Source: JBCBSS01 sp039819065
GTDB taxonomy: Bacteria > Bacteroidota > Bacteroidia > Cytophagales > Cyclobacteriaceae
Assembly: GCA_039819065.1 (NCBI GenBank)
Contig: JBCBSS010000036.1
Span: 1-53,837 of the forward strand
Length of the DNA stretch: 53,837 bases
Reading direction: 5' to 3'
How positions within the stretch are numbered: position 1 is the first letter of the stretch; each line of letters starts with the position of its first letter. Of the stretch, positions 35,275 through 44,702 are shown piece after piece. The position numbers and the translations under genes are program-made. The notes under the pieces were generated by a model that saw nothing but the letters and a program-made list of their open reading frames with translations, did no database searches and was not told the DNA's origin.

Positions 35275-35877
35275 ATGAAAAACCTATTTCTACTAGCCCT
35301 CACTGTCATCGTTTTGGGGTGCTCCAGCAATACCGAGATAGCACTCAATACAGGGGCTATTTCTGACAACACTTACAAAAACCCTTCTATTGGGCTGTGT
35401 ATGCCCATTCCTGCCGAGTACACTACTTATCTGGCAGATGAGCAAAACAGAGCCGTTTCGTTTGACCAACGCGCTAATCAAAGCATCGATATTAAGCCAT
35501 TAAAGGAAAGTCTGCTCTTAGGTTTGAGCGGTGCTCAGGAAGATATCACCTTAGTGGCAGTAAATCCATATCATGCCGGTGGCTCATCAGTTGAGGACAT
35601 CAAGCAATATCGCCTCAACAAGACCCGAGAAATCGTTAAGAAATTCAAACTGAAAGTAACAAGCTCCAAGGTCACTACAGAAGAAATCAACGGTAGAACA
35701 TTTCACCGCTTTTTCGCTGAGTATGGTATTCCGGAAAGAAACTACAAGGAATACGGCTTTTACATTTTCACCCAATACAAAGACATCGTCCTTCTCTTTG
35801 AAGAATCAAGTAGGGTACCGATTGAAGATACTGTCATGCTAGAGATGGTGTCCAAGGCTGATTTTAGTTGTCAATGA
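35275..35877 (+). CDS. Lipoprotein, function unknown
   Basis: 200 residues. The signal peptide ends in a lipobox at VLGCSSN (Cys16). The mature part starts with a Thr/Asn-rich linker and has a domain that resembles small PsbP/DUF1795-like folds in its alternating strands (GLCMPIPAEYTTYLADEQN, FHRFFAEYGI). That comparison is weak. It follows the membrane protein gene by 2 bases, with the ATG just after its TAA. Confidence 0.78.
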   Translation: MKNLFLLALTVIVLGCSSNTEIALNTGAISDNTYKNPSIGLCMPIPAEYTTYLADEQNRAVSFDQRANQSIDIKPLKESLLLGLSGAQEDITLVAVNPYHAGGSSVEDIKQYRLNKTREIVKKFKLKVTSSKVTTEEINGRTFHRFFAEYGIPERNYKEYGFYIFTQYKDIVLLFEESSRVPIEDTVMLEMVSKADFSCQ

Positions 35878-36034
35878 TACAGTAGTTAGTCGTTAGTATT
35901 GGGTAATTAGTAGTTCCTTTTGAGCCGCCGTTTGTGTCCTCACAAATAGCCTGTTTTACCTGCTTGGAAGTTGACCTCACCCATCTTATGGCACCTGTTG
36001 GCATAATGTTTCAAGGGGGTTGTCTTCAACCCAA

Positions 36035-36114
36035 GTCATTTCGACGTAAGGAGAAATCTATCTTGATTAAAGCTCAAATTCGGGAGATAGATTTCTCTCT
36101 GCGTTCGAAATGAC
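36035..36114. repeat. GTCATTTCGACG long-hairpin repeat
   Basis: The left arm GTCATTTCGACGTAAGGAGA... and right arm ...TTTCTCTCTGCGTTCGAAATGAC are complementary over about 28 bases, apart from a two-base bulge. Family member with 5036 and 27823. Preceded by a GTTAGTATTGGGTAATTAGTAG-like simple repeat at 35885-35915. Confidence 0.8.
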
Positions 36115-36171
36115 ACACAGAAGTACGGCTTTTGAAAAACCCAATTGTATCTAGAGCCATGGCTTTAGTCC

Positions 36172-37701
36172 TCATTCACTTGCACCCAACTCCTTCAAAC
36201 GATTCTTGGCGTTGGTGTTATAGGGTGAGAGTTCCAACGACTTCTTAAAATATTGAGCCGCATGCTGTTTATCACCAAGGTGTAAATAGCCCTCGGCGAG
36301 GCTATCAAATAGATTACCTGATTGTGGATAGAGATGCACGGCCAAAAGAAATATCTCGATGCCGTATTGCCCCCTGGCTTGATCGTAAACAAGATGGAGT
36401 CCGAGACTATTGAGATCACCTTCTTTAATTTGAAACGCGGGATGTTTCTGCTTCACTTGCTGGTAGAGGAGCTTCAAATCCTTATAGTCATTGGCAATTG
36501 CCATTTCGTGGAAATCCTTAAAATCAAATACCTCTTGCTTCGATTTTTTCCATTTAACTGAAGCGAGATGCCCCGGCGTTTCGTCATTTTTAATCGGGCT
36601 ATCCCAGAAAGACAAGGCCGATGTTTCACCCATCAGAAAAGCCTCTAAAAAGCTCAAAGTATAAACCGATGACCATCTATATCCTTCCATTATTTCTTGG
36701 TCGGATTTATCTTGTCGAGCATCCCTCGGTTGGAACAAAACACCCAAAGTAGTGAAGTAAGCATGGCTTAGGTTTTTAAACTTCAGACTGTATGCATCAC
36801 TGAATTTCAAGCTGTCAAAAAATTGAAAGCGATTATTCAAAGTAGTATCAATGCCATCTTTGATCATCACCTCCATCGGAATGTCCTTTTGTGCCATATG
36901 TAAGAAAGGAACATCTACCCTTTCTACGGCATAGAATGGAGACGGCAACAGCTTATAATATTGATATTTTATACTGCCGTCAAGACTTACCATAGCGTCG
37001 ATATCTCCGTTGCGTGATTGGCTCAGCACCTGGGCCATCCCTCCGAAGCTATAGGCTACAGAAGCGATTCTATCTTTATCAACAAACGCCAATGACTTCG
37101 CATAAGCCATCAAAAACTCCATATCCCTGGCCTGTGTTTCTATGTCCTTCAAATTGCCAACTTGCATCCATCGACTGTCGGCACCTTTACTTGGGCTTGC
37201 AATGACTACATAACCATGGCTGGCCAGCAACTCGCAAAGGGCAAAATTCTCAATAGAAGAATAATTGTACCCCGGTGCATATATAAGAATAGGAAATTCA
37301 CCATTAGCAGGATTGACTTCTTTTCTAGCCAGAACTACTTCCTTTATATGCGCCTGATTATCCTCGGTATTGGGATAGTTGAACCAATTCAATATCTGCT
37401 CGTCCGGTAGGTGTTCCCATTCTTCTTCCTCTTTCAGAATCCGCATATAATCCAAAACGGTCATTTGCTCACCAGAAGATGCTACCGAAGGATACCAAAT
37501 GCTGGTAGAAATAGGTCTGGGAATATGGCTATTAGTCCAATCTGAGGTTCTGGAGTAGGTTCTACTGCTATCATATAGCACCACGTTCTTGAAGCCCACC
37601 TTGAAGTTGCCGTAGTCAAGTTTTATGTTTTCTAACGATACCTGGTTGTAGCCAACCAAAGGAGATAAAATCAACAGAGTGTTCAGAATAAATTTTTGCA
37701 T
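36172..37701 (-). CDS. Secreted alpha/beta hydrolase with C-terminal TPRs
   Basis: 509 residues with a signal peptide (about 1-20). The alpha/beta hydrolase domain (about 60-340) has the strand FPILIYAPGY, the oxyanion-side GYVVIASPSKG, the nucleophile elbow AYSFGG (Ser218, with Ala instead of the first Gly of GxSxG), a possible acid in SLDGS and a His in LSHAYF. It resembles the PAF-acetylhydrolase/dienelactone hydrolase group. A C-terminal segment (about 440-505) has TPR-like helices: GNLFDSLAEGYLHLGDKQHAA and FKKSLELSPYNTNAKNRL. The substrate is unknown. Single-gene unit. Confidence 0.85.
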   Translation of the reverse strand: MQKFILNTLLILSPLVGYNQVSLENIKLDYGNFKVGFKNVVLYDSSRTYSRTSDWTNSHIPRPISTSIWYPSVASSGEQMTVLDYMRILKEEEEWEHLPDEQILNWFNYPNTEDNQAHIKEVVLARKEVNPANGEFPILIYAPGYNYSSIENFALCELLASHGYVVIASPSKGADSRWMQVGNLKDIETQARDMEFLMAYAKSLAFVDKDRIASVAYSFGGMAQVLSQSRNGDIDAMVSLDGSIKYQYYKLLPSPFYAVERVDVPFLHMAQKDIPMEVMIKDGIDTTLNNRFQFFDSLKFSDAYSLKFKNLSHAYFTTLGVLFQPRDARQDKSDQEIMEGYRWSSVYTLSFLEAFLMGETSALSFWDSPIKNDETPGHLASVKWKKSKQEVFDFKDFHEMAIANDYKDLKLLYQQVKQKHPAFQIKEGDLNSLGLHLVYDQARGQYGIEIFLLAVHLYPQSGNLFDSLAEGYLHLGDKQHAAQYFKKSLELSPYNTNAKNRLKELGASE

Positions 37702-37771
37702 AATGCGTTAACGACAGCCAAAAGAGGGAAAGGTTTCTATTCTGACAATGGATCACACACGATGATAATAA

Positions 37772-38248
37772 TTATTGCTCAAAAACCTGAATTCTATTCC
37801 CGTCCGGGTCAAGAATAATTACCATGCGTTTGTCTGTGAGGTGGGAACGCACAACTTCACCTTGAAACTGAACCTGTTGATCATTGAAGTGACCAACCCA
37901 TACATCAAAATCATTCACGCTTAAGCCAAACTTAAATAGCCCTGTCAGCCTGGCCTTGCTTCCTTTTCCTTCCAGAAAATCTTGCCTTGAAATGGCGGAT
38001 TTCAGCTCAATAAGTTCGATCAGCAAATCACCTCTTTTGAGGTTGGTGATTTTAAAACCTCTTTCTTCGGAAGACACACTGTCTAATACTTCCAGCCCCA
38101 GGATCTCTTTATACCATGTCACTGAAATGGACATATCGTTCACGATAATGGCCGAAAAATGAGGACGAGGATCATTCGTCTTTGGCGACTGGGCTTGAGT
38201 AATGATACAGCTACCTAAAGTAAAGATCAGGGGTAATAAATACTTCAT
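37772..38248 (-). CDS. Exported VOC (glyoxalase/bleomycin resistance) family protein
   Basis: 158 residues. An N-terminal leader (MKYLLPLIFTLGSCIITQAQ) could be cut by signal peptidase I after TQA, or lipidated at Cys14 (LGSC). One VOC module follows, with SVTWYKEILGLEVL, a mid FGLSVNDFDVWV and VIILDPDGNRIQVFEQ at the end. VOC enzymes bind divalent metals and catalyse varied reactions; an exported copy is unusual but not unique in Bacteroidota. It lies just downstream of the ClbS/DfsB gene (14 bases), likely one transcript. Confidence 0.85.
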   Translation of the reverse strand: MKYLLPLIFTLGSCIITQAQSPKTNDPRPHFSAIIVNDMSISVTWYKEILGLEVLDSVSSEERGFKITNLKRGDLLIELIELKSAISRQDFLEGKGSKARLTGLFKFGLSVNDFDVWVGHFNDQQVQFQGEVVRSHLTDKRMVIILDPDGNRIQVFEQ

Positions 38249-38262
38249 GTTGAGGGCATTGG

Positions 38263-38772
38263 TTATCCAAAGGTTCTCCTAAAAACCTTCTTAAACAACT
38301 TATACGCCCAATCATAGCGGCTGGATGTAGCCAAGACCAAATATGCACCCAGAGAGCTAGAACCAGTCCACTCGTACCGTTCCTTTTCAAAGAGTTCTGT
38401 ATCACTATGTTGAGAAATAAGCTTTCTCATCCTGTAATGAGAGGCTGCAAATTTTTTCCTGGCTTCTTCTAACGGAACTTGCGCATATTGCTTCTGAATA
38501 ACACGACTCAAATCATCCTTGGTTTTCCAGGTGTAACCCTTGGCCGGCATATCAGGCTTACCACCAGCCATGCCCACTTCATACCAATCCAACATCATCA
38601 AATGCCAGTGATGCAGATGAGCAATGACATCCCGGATGTTTCTATTGAGCATGCCTTCAGGAAATTCTTGCTCCCAATCGGCGATGTCCAGGGAGTCGAT
38701 GAAGTCATTCAGTTGATCAAAATTCTTTTGGCTAAGGTCTAGCAATTGGGCTTTATTGGTGGGACGTGGCAT
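38263..38772 (-). CDS. ClbS/DfsB family four-helix bundle protein
   Basis: 169 residues. It starts with the family-typical MPRPTNKAQLLDLSQKNFDQL, contains DVIAHLHHWHLMMLDWYEVG and the YTWKTKDDLSRVIQKQY region, and ends with an aromatic helix. Relatives include ClbS, a colibactin self-protection protein with cyclopropane hydrolase activity, and DinB-like damage-related proteins. Here, with no genotoxin cluster, the function is open. Probable operon with the VOC protein. Confidence 0.88.
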   Translation of the reverse strand: MPRPTNKAQLLDLSQKNFDQLNDFIDSLDIADWEQEFPEGMLNRNIRDVIAHLHHWHLMMLDWYEVGMAGGKPDMPAKGYTWKTKDDLSRVIQKQYAQVPLEEARKKFAASHYRMRKLISQHSDTELFEKERYEWTGSSSLGAYLVLATSSRYDWAYKLFKKVFRRTFG

Positions 38773-39230
38773 TGGGAATCAGTTCACAAGGTTTTGCTAC
38801 AATAAATTAGCACCACCCAATTAACTCAATTATGACTTATAACTGGTTTTTATCGTTTATTTATCATGTTACCTACCCAATAGAATAATCCAGAATTTAG
38901 TTTTGACCGATCAGTTACCACCTCTTTTAAGACGTGTCGTCGAAGCACGGTTTTTCTCGCAGCTTTGACTGTTTAAGGCCTACATTGAAGCTTTGAATAT
39001 TACCAAGTGATCTCACTCTGCCTTCTTCGTTCCTTGTTTAAAAACTATAGAGTCACGAGCCTTATTTCTAATACTAAAGTAATTTTTAGGTTGGTATAAA
39101 AGGTTAAAGCACTGCTTGTTACAGCTCCCGCTATGACCTGAGGACCGTAGCGAGTCAGCATATGCAGATAGAAGTCAGTCTTAAGGAAGCTCTTCAAGCT
39201 GACCTATCGTAAATGCTAAAAATCAAACCG
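38773..39230. other. Gene-free stretch
   Basis: No protein-like frame or strong hairpin seen. A 38-codon minus-strand frame just downstream of the toxin-like gene begins at about 39165 with MLTRYGPQ. It has low-complexity hydrophobic content and was not accepted. Confidence 0.4.
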
Positions 39231-40394
39231 CTAGGCTCCGTATATATTTCTAAGGATGGACTCACCCTCAGCTTTGGTACCACCAGAATCGAATCCATAA
39301 TCCTTGATAGACCATGCCACTGCACGAATTACACTTTTTGTTTCTTGAGGTGAAGGTCTTCCTCCTCCTAAAATCTCTCCAACAACATTCCTCGCTAAAT
39401 CCGATCTGCTGGATTTACTGGTCAGTTCAGTACCGTCATTTTCATCCCACTTTCGGTTAAACTCCTTTCTGAAATCTTTCTGAACATTTTCCCATACTTT
39501 GATCCTGCGCTTCATAGCATTGCGACGAGCCACCTTCGCTCCTATAGACATGGTTCCCGTACCGATGTCGCTCGGGTTCAATGGGTCATACAATATCTCC
39601 GCTACGTACTTCTTAGTTTGCCAACCTGATCCGGTCTTTCTATCTATGTGCCCTTTACTGCCGGAACTGGTAATATCTAACCAGGCTATTTCTCCGTCCG
39701 TGACATGTCTTACCACTATATCTGGCCTTGTCATACCTCTGCTGGCCTGTAGTTGGTAGCTACAACCAACCGGCAGAGCAGCGGTCAACGCTCCAGCCTT
39801 ACTGCAAGCCAGACTTTCTATAGCATAACCATAGCGCGCAGCTGCAAAAGACTTCGCAGCATTAGCTTCAGCTACTTCATCCGAGTCTTCCTGATCAATT
39901 TCCCCATCTTCGATAGCCTTCAAAATGATGGCAGTATCTTTCCATAATGCGACATATCCATCCAGGTCAGGAAGATCACTAGGATTGAGTGCTTCCCTGG
40001 CTGCATCTCGTACCAGGCCATCAAGCACGCCAACAAAGCCGTCCATATAGCCATCCGGATGGTTATCTATTTTCCAGGCGGGAGCAAATTGAACTGGTAA
40101 CTCGCCTCCGGTAGGTAAGCTTCCATCCTGCACGAATTGCAAAGAAGTTGTAGCGTCAGCAACCTCTTGCCATTGCTTTTCCTCTACTACTCTTTGAGAT
40201 TCATCGGCCATAGCCTGAAGGGACTGAGTGTGCCTTACATTTGGGCTGGCATTAGCTATAGCTTGCAGGCCTATTTGAACTGAGCCGTGATTTACATTAT
40301 GCTCAAAACTGACTGGTTTACGCTTCTTCTGGGTATTGCTCTGACGATCAGCAAAACTGTCTTTGTATGGTATTTTTTTGATGGGTTCAAGCAT
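39231..40394 (-). CDS. Candidate eCIS-cargo/polymorphic toxin with possible PD-(D/E)xK-like core
   Basis: 387 residues. Residues 37-66 carry the motif SVQIGLQAIANASPN...LQAMADES, like the LQxMANxSPQ stretches at the N-termini of DUF4157 (eCIS core domain) proteins. No HExxH zinc motif is present, so it is not DUF4157 itself. After a low-complexity linker, the C-terminal half (about 175-387) has a helix with Glu193, then RPDIVV (Asp225), IAWLDITS (Asp240), GHIDRK and KKYVAEILYDPLNP. That order is reminiscent of a restriction-endonuclease-fold toxin. The nuclease call is inference. It lies 102 bases after an amidase gene in the same direction, and no immunity gene is obvious downstream. Confidence 0.6.
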   Translation of the reverse strand: MLEPIKKIPYKDSFADRQSNTQKKRKPVSFEHNVNHGSVQIGLQAIANASPNVRHTQSLQAMADESQRVVEEKQWQEVADATTSLQFVQDGSLPTGGELPVQFAPAWKIDNHPDGYMDGFVGVLDGLVRDAAREALNPSDLPDLDGYVALWKDTAIILKAIEDGEIDQEDSDEVAEANAAKSFAAARYGYAIESLACSKAGALTAALPVGCSYQLQASRGMTRPDIVVRHVTDGEIAWLDITSSGSKGHIDRKTGSGWQTKKYVAEILYDPLNPSDIGTGTMSIGAKVARRNAMKRRIKVWENVQKDFRKEFNRKWDENDGTELTSKSSRSDLARNVVGEILGGGRPSPQETKSVIRAVAWSIKDYGFDSGGTKAEGESILRNIYGA

Positions 40395-40496
40395 ACCAAT
40401 GAATTTACGACATATTCATCAAGTGACATAATAGAAGTTACATCGAAATATCAACAGCATACAGCCGATATTAGCAAATTATGAACTTACAAGCAC

Positions 40497-41468
40497 CTAT
40501 GGACTCTCACCTAAAATCTCAGCCTGAAACTCTTCTATTGGAAATAGTGGGCCAGGGTCTTTCTTTAGCCCTTTTGTAATGTCATCGTGTCCAACAATGT
40601 ATTGCAAATCATATTCTTCCGTGAGAAGCAGCGCAATTTTCTTGGCTCTATCGATTTGGATATCAGTATACTTATGCCAATACGACTGCTGATTAGTGAA
40701 CTTATCCCGTTTTTGCTCTACTTCATCTGAGTTTACAGTTTTTCCATACGGGTCTTTGAACTCTCCGTCTTCTAATGTCAATCTGCCGAGATTCACCAAC
40801 TGTATTCCTATGGATATATGGTTGAAGTTTTTTAAGCCCCTGTATTCACTGCGACCTGAGCTCTTACTTTTTCTATTGAACGGAATTTGTTGGATAATGC
40901 GCCCGTCGCGGTCAATAATGAGATGTACAGAAGCCTGAGCGTTCTTATTAGTAAGATATTTAGCAACAGGATCCGCAGATCTGCTAACACTGTAATGGAA
41001 AACGATGGCTTTAGCCGAATCCAGATAAGTTTTAAATGTATTGGTAGAAATAGGATATGTAGTTCCCAAACCTCGCAGAAAATGCCGCTCAATACGTAAA
41101 TCTTCATAATCAGTGATGGGAATGCGTATATCCCCATATGTTTCATAAATAGCCTGATCGAGCAAGGGCACCTTCTCGATTAGATCGTTTTGGGCCGAAT
41201 CAGGTAGTGTTACACCAGAATACTTATTGATCACCAGTGTAGCCCATACTCTGATATTCTTACTTTCTTCTTTAGGTTCATTATCCAGAATCTTTACCGC
41301 CAACTCTACAAACTTGCCCTCTACTTCCCTATCTTTGATGGCTTTATTGTACTGACTTCCAATGCAAGCTACAACTATTGGAACAGCCAATGCGGCGATG
41401 ATCGTACTTAGGCTTTTGAGTATTTCCCAAATATCTTTTTTGTCTTGTTGATCTTCAGATTTATCCAT
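40497..41468 (-). CDS. Membrane-anchored N-acetylmuramoyl-L-alanine amidase-like protein
   Basis: 323 residues. One membrane helix (about 20-37) precedes a helical stretch (about 45-120) and an Amidase_2/PGRP-like domain (about 130-315). The latter has VFHYSVS (His158), ASVHLIIDRDGRIIQQIPF (His182), HISIGIQLVN and YIVGHDDITKGLKKDPGP (His294, Asp304). These match the zinc ligands and catalytic Lys of the family. It would cleave the lactyl-amide bond of peptidoglycan, presumably in the periplasm if the N-terminus is cytoplasmic. It is upstream of the candidate toxin gene and may be co-transcribed with it. Confidence 0.85.
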   Translation of the reverse strand: MDKSEDQQDKKDIWEILKSLSTIIAALAVPIVVACIGSQYNKAIKDREVEGKFVELAVKILDNEPKEESKNIRVWATLVINKYSGVTLPDSAQNDLIEKVPLLDQAIYETYGDIRIPITDYEDLRIERHFLRGLGTTYPISTNTFKTYLDSAKAIVFHYSVSRSADPVAKYLTNKNAQASVHLIIDRDGRIIQQIPFNRKSKSSGRSEYRGLKNFNHISIGIQLVNLGRLTLEDGEFKDPYGKTVNSDEVEQKRDKFTNQQSYWHKYTDIQIDRAKKIALLLTEEYDLQYIVGHDDITKGLKKDPGPLFPIEEFQAEILGESP

Positions 41469-41588
41469 TTGATGGTTTATTGAGTCATGTACTAAGCATT
41501 CTTACGTCTGCACGATGAAAATAATGGAAATATTAATCGTTTGCTAAACTTAATTGAGAATGAATTACCTAAGAAAAATCTGTAGAGA

Positions 41589-42668
41589 TCAGTTAGTAAC
41601 CACCTTGCCGTCAGTCAGCCGCACGTAGAGCGACTTTTCATGATCATCTCGATGGTTGATAACGCGAACTACAAGTTCCTTTATACCACGATCAAGCCAT
41701 TTGGCTTTGTAGAAAGTAAGCCTACGATGTTGTCTATAATCAAATTTGAAACTCATCGCGTGTAGCAACTCGTCTGTCTCAGCGTCAAAGAAGCTTACCG
41801 AAAGCGGTACGTATTGTTCATAGTCCAATTCGACCGTAACCACTTTATCCTTGTCTTCCGAGTAGTACGGTGATGGTGTTTTATGTGAGAATTCATCTAC
41901 GAAGTAGGTCTTGCCATCATTGTATTCAACATGAAGCCGGTAGAAATACTGTCCTGGCAAAAGTAACGTATCTGTGTATTGATAGTCCGGCCTCATGATA
42001 CCGTAGGCGTTGTATGAAACCGGTACCGTATCTAATGGCTGAAACTTGAAGGCATCACGTTCTCGCCTGAGTACATGCACATTAGCGGCCTTATGTGCCA
42101 AGCTATCGTGCAATTTCCAGCCAAACCGCACCACATTGCTACGTGCCGAAAATGTGCTTTCTAGCAGGTTGACCATCACCGCCGATGAGCCGGAGGGCTT
42201 GTCACTGATCACTAGGTTAAAACGGCAGAAATCATGCAAATAACCATCTATATTCAACCAATAGCGATGATTAGGCTTTAAACTGCCCAGTTCTACAAAG
42301 ATGTCATCCTGCGTGGCCAGCGAAACGCAATCCAATAAAGTATAAGTCTCAGGTTGACAGGGTTCACCATCTATGATCACCAGTTGCACTCCCAAAAGGT
42401 CCCGACACTCCTGACCGGATATATTGATGTAGAGCTTCTCATAGTCTCCTGAATTAAAAGTGAACCATTGATCGTTATGGTATTTGATACACTTACCCGT
42501 GATTTTCTCATCTACACACTCCCACTGCACAGTATTGCCGTCAGTGTAGGTATCAACCTCTTCGTGAATAGCAATATGCTGGGCACTGTGCATATCGTCA
42601 TTGGCTGTTTGAGCTAAGGATGCAAGTGAAGTAATGAGGATTAGAAAAAGAGATAGTCTTGACTTCAT
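41589..42668 (-). CDS. Secreted protein, function unknown
   Basis: 359 residues from the ATG at 42668; an ATG eight codons earlier is also possible. The signal peptide ends SLASLAQ. Beta-rich, with two candidate jelly-roll or Ig-like domains. The first (about 30-165) contains several Cys (ECVDEK, GKCIKY, QECRD, EPCQPE, LDCVS, DFCRF) that could form disulfides. The second (about 170-355) has AANVHVLRRERD and YRLHVEYNDG. No family recognised; the layout resembles carbohydrate-binding or adhesive secreted proteins of Bacteroidota, but no catalytic motif is seen. Confidence 0.75.
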   Translation of the reverse strand: MKSRLSLFLILITSLASLAQTANDDMHSAQHIAIHEEVDTYTDGNTVQWECVDEKITGKCIKYHNDQWFTFNSGDYEKLYINISGQECRDLLGVQLVIIDGEPCQPETYTLLDCVSLATQDDIFVELGSLKPNHRYWLNIDGYLHDFCRFNLVISDKPSGSSAVMVNLLESTFSARSNVVRFGWKLHDSLAHKAANVHVLRRERDAFKFQPLDTVPVSYNAYGIMRPDYQYTDTLLLPGQYFYRLHVEYNDGKTYFVDEFSHKTPSPYYSEDKDKVVTVELDYEQYVPLSVSFFDAETDELLHAMSFKFDYRQHRRLTFYKAKWLDRGIKELVVRVINHRDDHEKSLYVRLTDGKVVTN

Positions 42669-43435
42669 ATAGGGTTTCAGGTCATTCTGCATTTAATTCA
42701 AGAGCTTTACGAGCCCCTAAAGTTCTAATAACGTTTGCTCGGATGAAGATAGTAAGTTGCTGATTGACTTTTTCATTTCCTGATCGCTATCTACATGTGT
42801 TTGATACCTATTCTTTTTAAGTTTAGCTTATTGCCTTTAGCGTCCAACTATTATCCGTAAGCTAGACTCTTAGATTATCTATTAAAGTATCTTGCCTCAC
42901 TAGTCTTTACAAACCCATCGGCCGACAAACAAGTAGCTCAGTTAGCTTCCGAATGATAGGACTTGTTAGACAAAGTTGTTAGCCATACTGCATTTTCAAA
43001 ATTTGCTTTAACTCAAAGCATTTCTATCTTTACATTTTATGAGAACAATCTCTCTTCACATATTAAGCGCTCAGGAGTCGGTATAGAAGGCAATAATCAG
43101 AATTAGGTCTATAATTCATTATTGTCGAATCTTCTCTACATACCTAGGCAACAGTGAACTAGCTGTAACTGCTTGGGTACAATTCATTTTTATATATTCT
43201 GTAAAAAGTGATCTCCTGTTGTGAACAAGCCTTTTGTGTTTGTTACCCAATAGAGCGTCATTAATACACTCAATGGTCTGAAAAAAGGTCTAAAACCGCT
43301 TTAAGAAATTTACACTATCCTGAAGGTTGGATTACCCAATCATTGGAAGGCAAACACATCAAGCCAACTGTGATCAGTCAATCAGTAAACCTGGGTTATG
43401 GTAAAACTTAATGTGCGATTTGATGGAAAACCACC
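42669..43435. other. Long gene-free stretch upstream of rsgA
   Basis: About 770 bases of AT-rich sequence between divergent genes. Two adjacent open frames at about 43210-43405 read plausible short peptides (one ends SLEGKHIKPT...NLGYGKT) but lack starts and are broken by stops. They might be a decayed gene end. Nothing firm is called. Confidence 0.35.
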
Positions 43436-44548
43436 ATGCCTTTTTCACACAAAACATTAAAGAAAATGACAAGGCGAAAATATAATATCAAGGACTTAGG
43501 TTTTAAGGAATACCTAAGTGAATATAGAACAAATAACAACCTAGAATCTTTCAGTGTAGGACGGGTTATTCTTGAACATAAGGAGCGGTATGTGGTACTA
43601 ACCGAGCAGGGTGAGATAACGTGTGAACTAATTGGAAATCTACGATTTACTGCACAGAACAGGTCTGATTTACCTGCTGTTGGTGATTGGGTGGCACTCA
43701 ATGAATATGATACTGATAAGGGATTGATTCATGCTATATATCCAAGAGAGAATGTTTTGGAAAGGCAGGCAGTCGGGCGAAATGGCGAGAAGCAAATCAT
43801 TGCTTCAAATATTGACTATGGACTTATTGTCCAATCAGTCAACAGAGATTACAGTATCAATAGATTAGAGCGGTACATCACAATTTGCCATGCCGCCAAT
43901 ATTGAGCCTGTCATCATTCTCAATAAGATAGATTTAATAGAGCAAGAACAGTTAAATGATATTCTCAATGCAGTAAGTAATCGTATCAAGGGAATATCGG
44001 TATTAGCCATTAGCAATTTGACAGGTGAAGGACTTGACCAAATAAGGCCTTTGATCAAGGCCGGTAAAACCTATTGTTTACTTGGCTCTTCTGGTGTTGG
44101 TAAATCTACAATGATCAATAGTTTGATGGGTGATTCTATAATGAAAACAGGAGCCATAAGTGAATCTATTGATAGAGGTAAGCATGTTACCACACATCGA
44201 GAGTTAATTGCCCTTAAAACTGGTGGAGTAATCATTGATAATCCGGGAATGCGAGAAGTTGGGATTACTGATAGCTCATCAGGGTTAGTATTAACTTTTG
44301 AACAGATATATGAGTTGGCTAAGGATTGCAAGTTCAATGATTGCAGCCACCAAAATGAAAAAGGTTGCGCCATACTGGCCGCTTTAGATTCAGGAGAGTT
44401 GAGTGAAGAAACCTATGAGAACTTCATGAAGCTCGAAAGAGAGCAAGCTCATTTTTCTGCTACTGTGCACGAAAAACGGAAGAAAGACAAAGCCTTTGGG
44501 AAAATGGTAAAACAGGTAATGAAACAGAAAAAAATCAATAGAAATTAA
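43436..44548 (+). CDS. rsgA: Ribosome small subunit-dependent GTPase A
   Basis: 370 residues from ATG 43436; an ATG at 43466 gives 360 residues and may be the true start. N-terminal OB-fold (about 40-115), then a circularly permuted GTPase: G4 NKIDL, G5 AISN, G1 GSSGVGKST, G2 region KHVTTHRE, G3 DNPGMRE. The C-terminal zinc finger has CKFNDCSHQNEKGC. It assists maturation of the 30S subunit and its GTPase is stimulated by the ribosome. Its single-gene setting between secreted-protein genes, and a basic C-terminal tail (KKKDKAFGKMVKQVMKQKK), are unremarkable for the longer family type. Confidence 0.95.
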   Translation: MPFSHKTLKKMTRRKYNIKDLGFKEYLSEYRTNNNLESFSVGRVILEHKERYVVLTEQGEITCELIGNLRFTAQNRSDLPAVGDWVALNEYDTDKGLIHAIYPRENVLERQAVGRNGEKQIIASNIDYGLIVQSVNRDYSINRLERYITICHAANIEPVIILNKIDLIEQEQLNDILNAVSNRIKGISVLAISNLTGEGLDQIRPLIKAGKTYCLLGSSGVGKSTMINSLMGDSIMKTGAISESIDRGKHVTTHRELIALKTGGVIIDNPGMREVGITDSSSGLVLTFEQIYELAKDCKFNDCSHQNEKGCAILAALDSGELSEETYENFMKLEREQAHFSATVHEKRKKDKAFGKMVKQVMKQKKINRN

Positions 44549-44557
44549 TTGAAAGAT

Positions 44558-44581
44558 AGGAGCGGTTTTAAAGCCGTTCCT
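44558..44581. terminator. Possible bidirectional terminator hairpin after rsgA
   Basis: AGGAGCGG (44558-44565) pairs with CCGTTCCT (44574-44581) with one G-T pair and an 8-nt loop. No long T-run follows on either strand, so termination is uncertain. It lies between convergent genes. Confidence 0.4.
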
Positions 44582-44702
44582 AATTACTACGCTTTATAAT
44601 GTTTTGCCTAAGAACTCTGCTAAACAACGCTGGATTAAACAAAAGACTGTTTCCTATTCCAAATCAAGCCTTGAAATCCAGCCTGAGCACTTCAAAAGAG
44701 AT

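Noticed and set aside
39047..39165. 38-codon minus-strand frame downstream of the candidate toxin, considered as an immunity gene
   Set aside because: Low-complexity hydrophobic content, no clear domain and no supporting context beyond position.
43210..43405. Peptide-like frames upstream of rsgA that could be a gene remnant
   Set aside because: Two different frames look equally plausible, neither has a start, and there are stops within 20-50 codons. The evidence is too weak.
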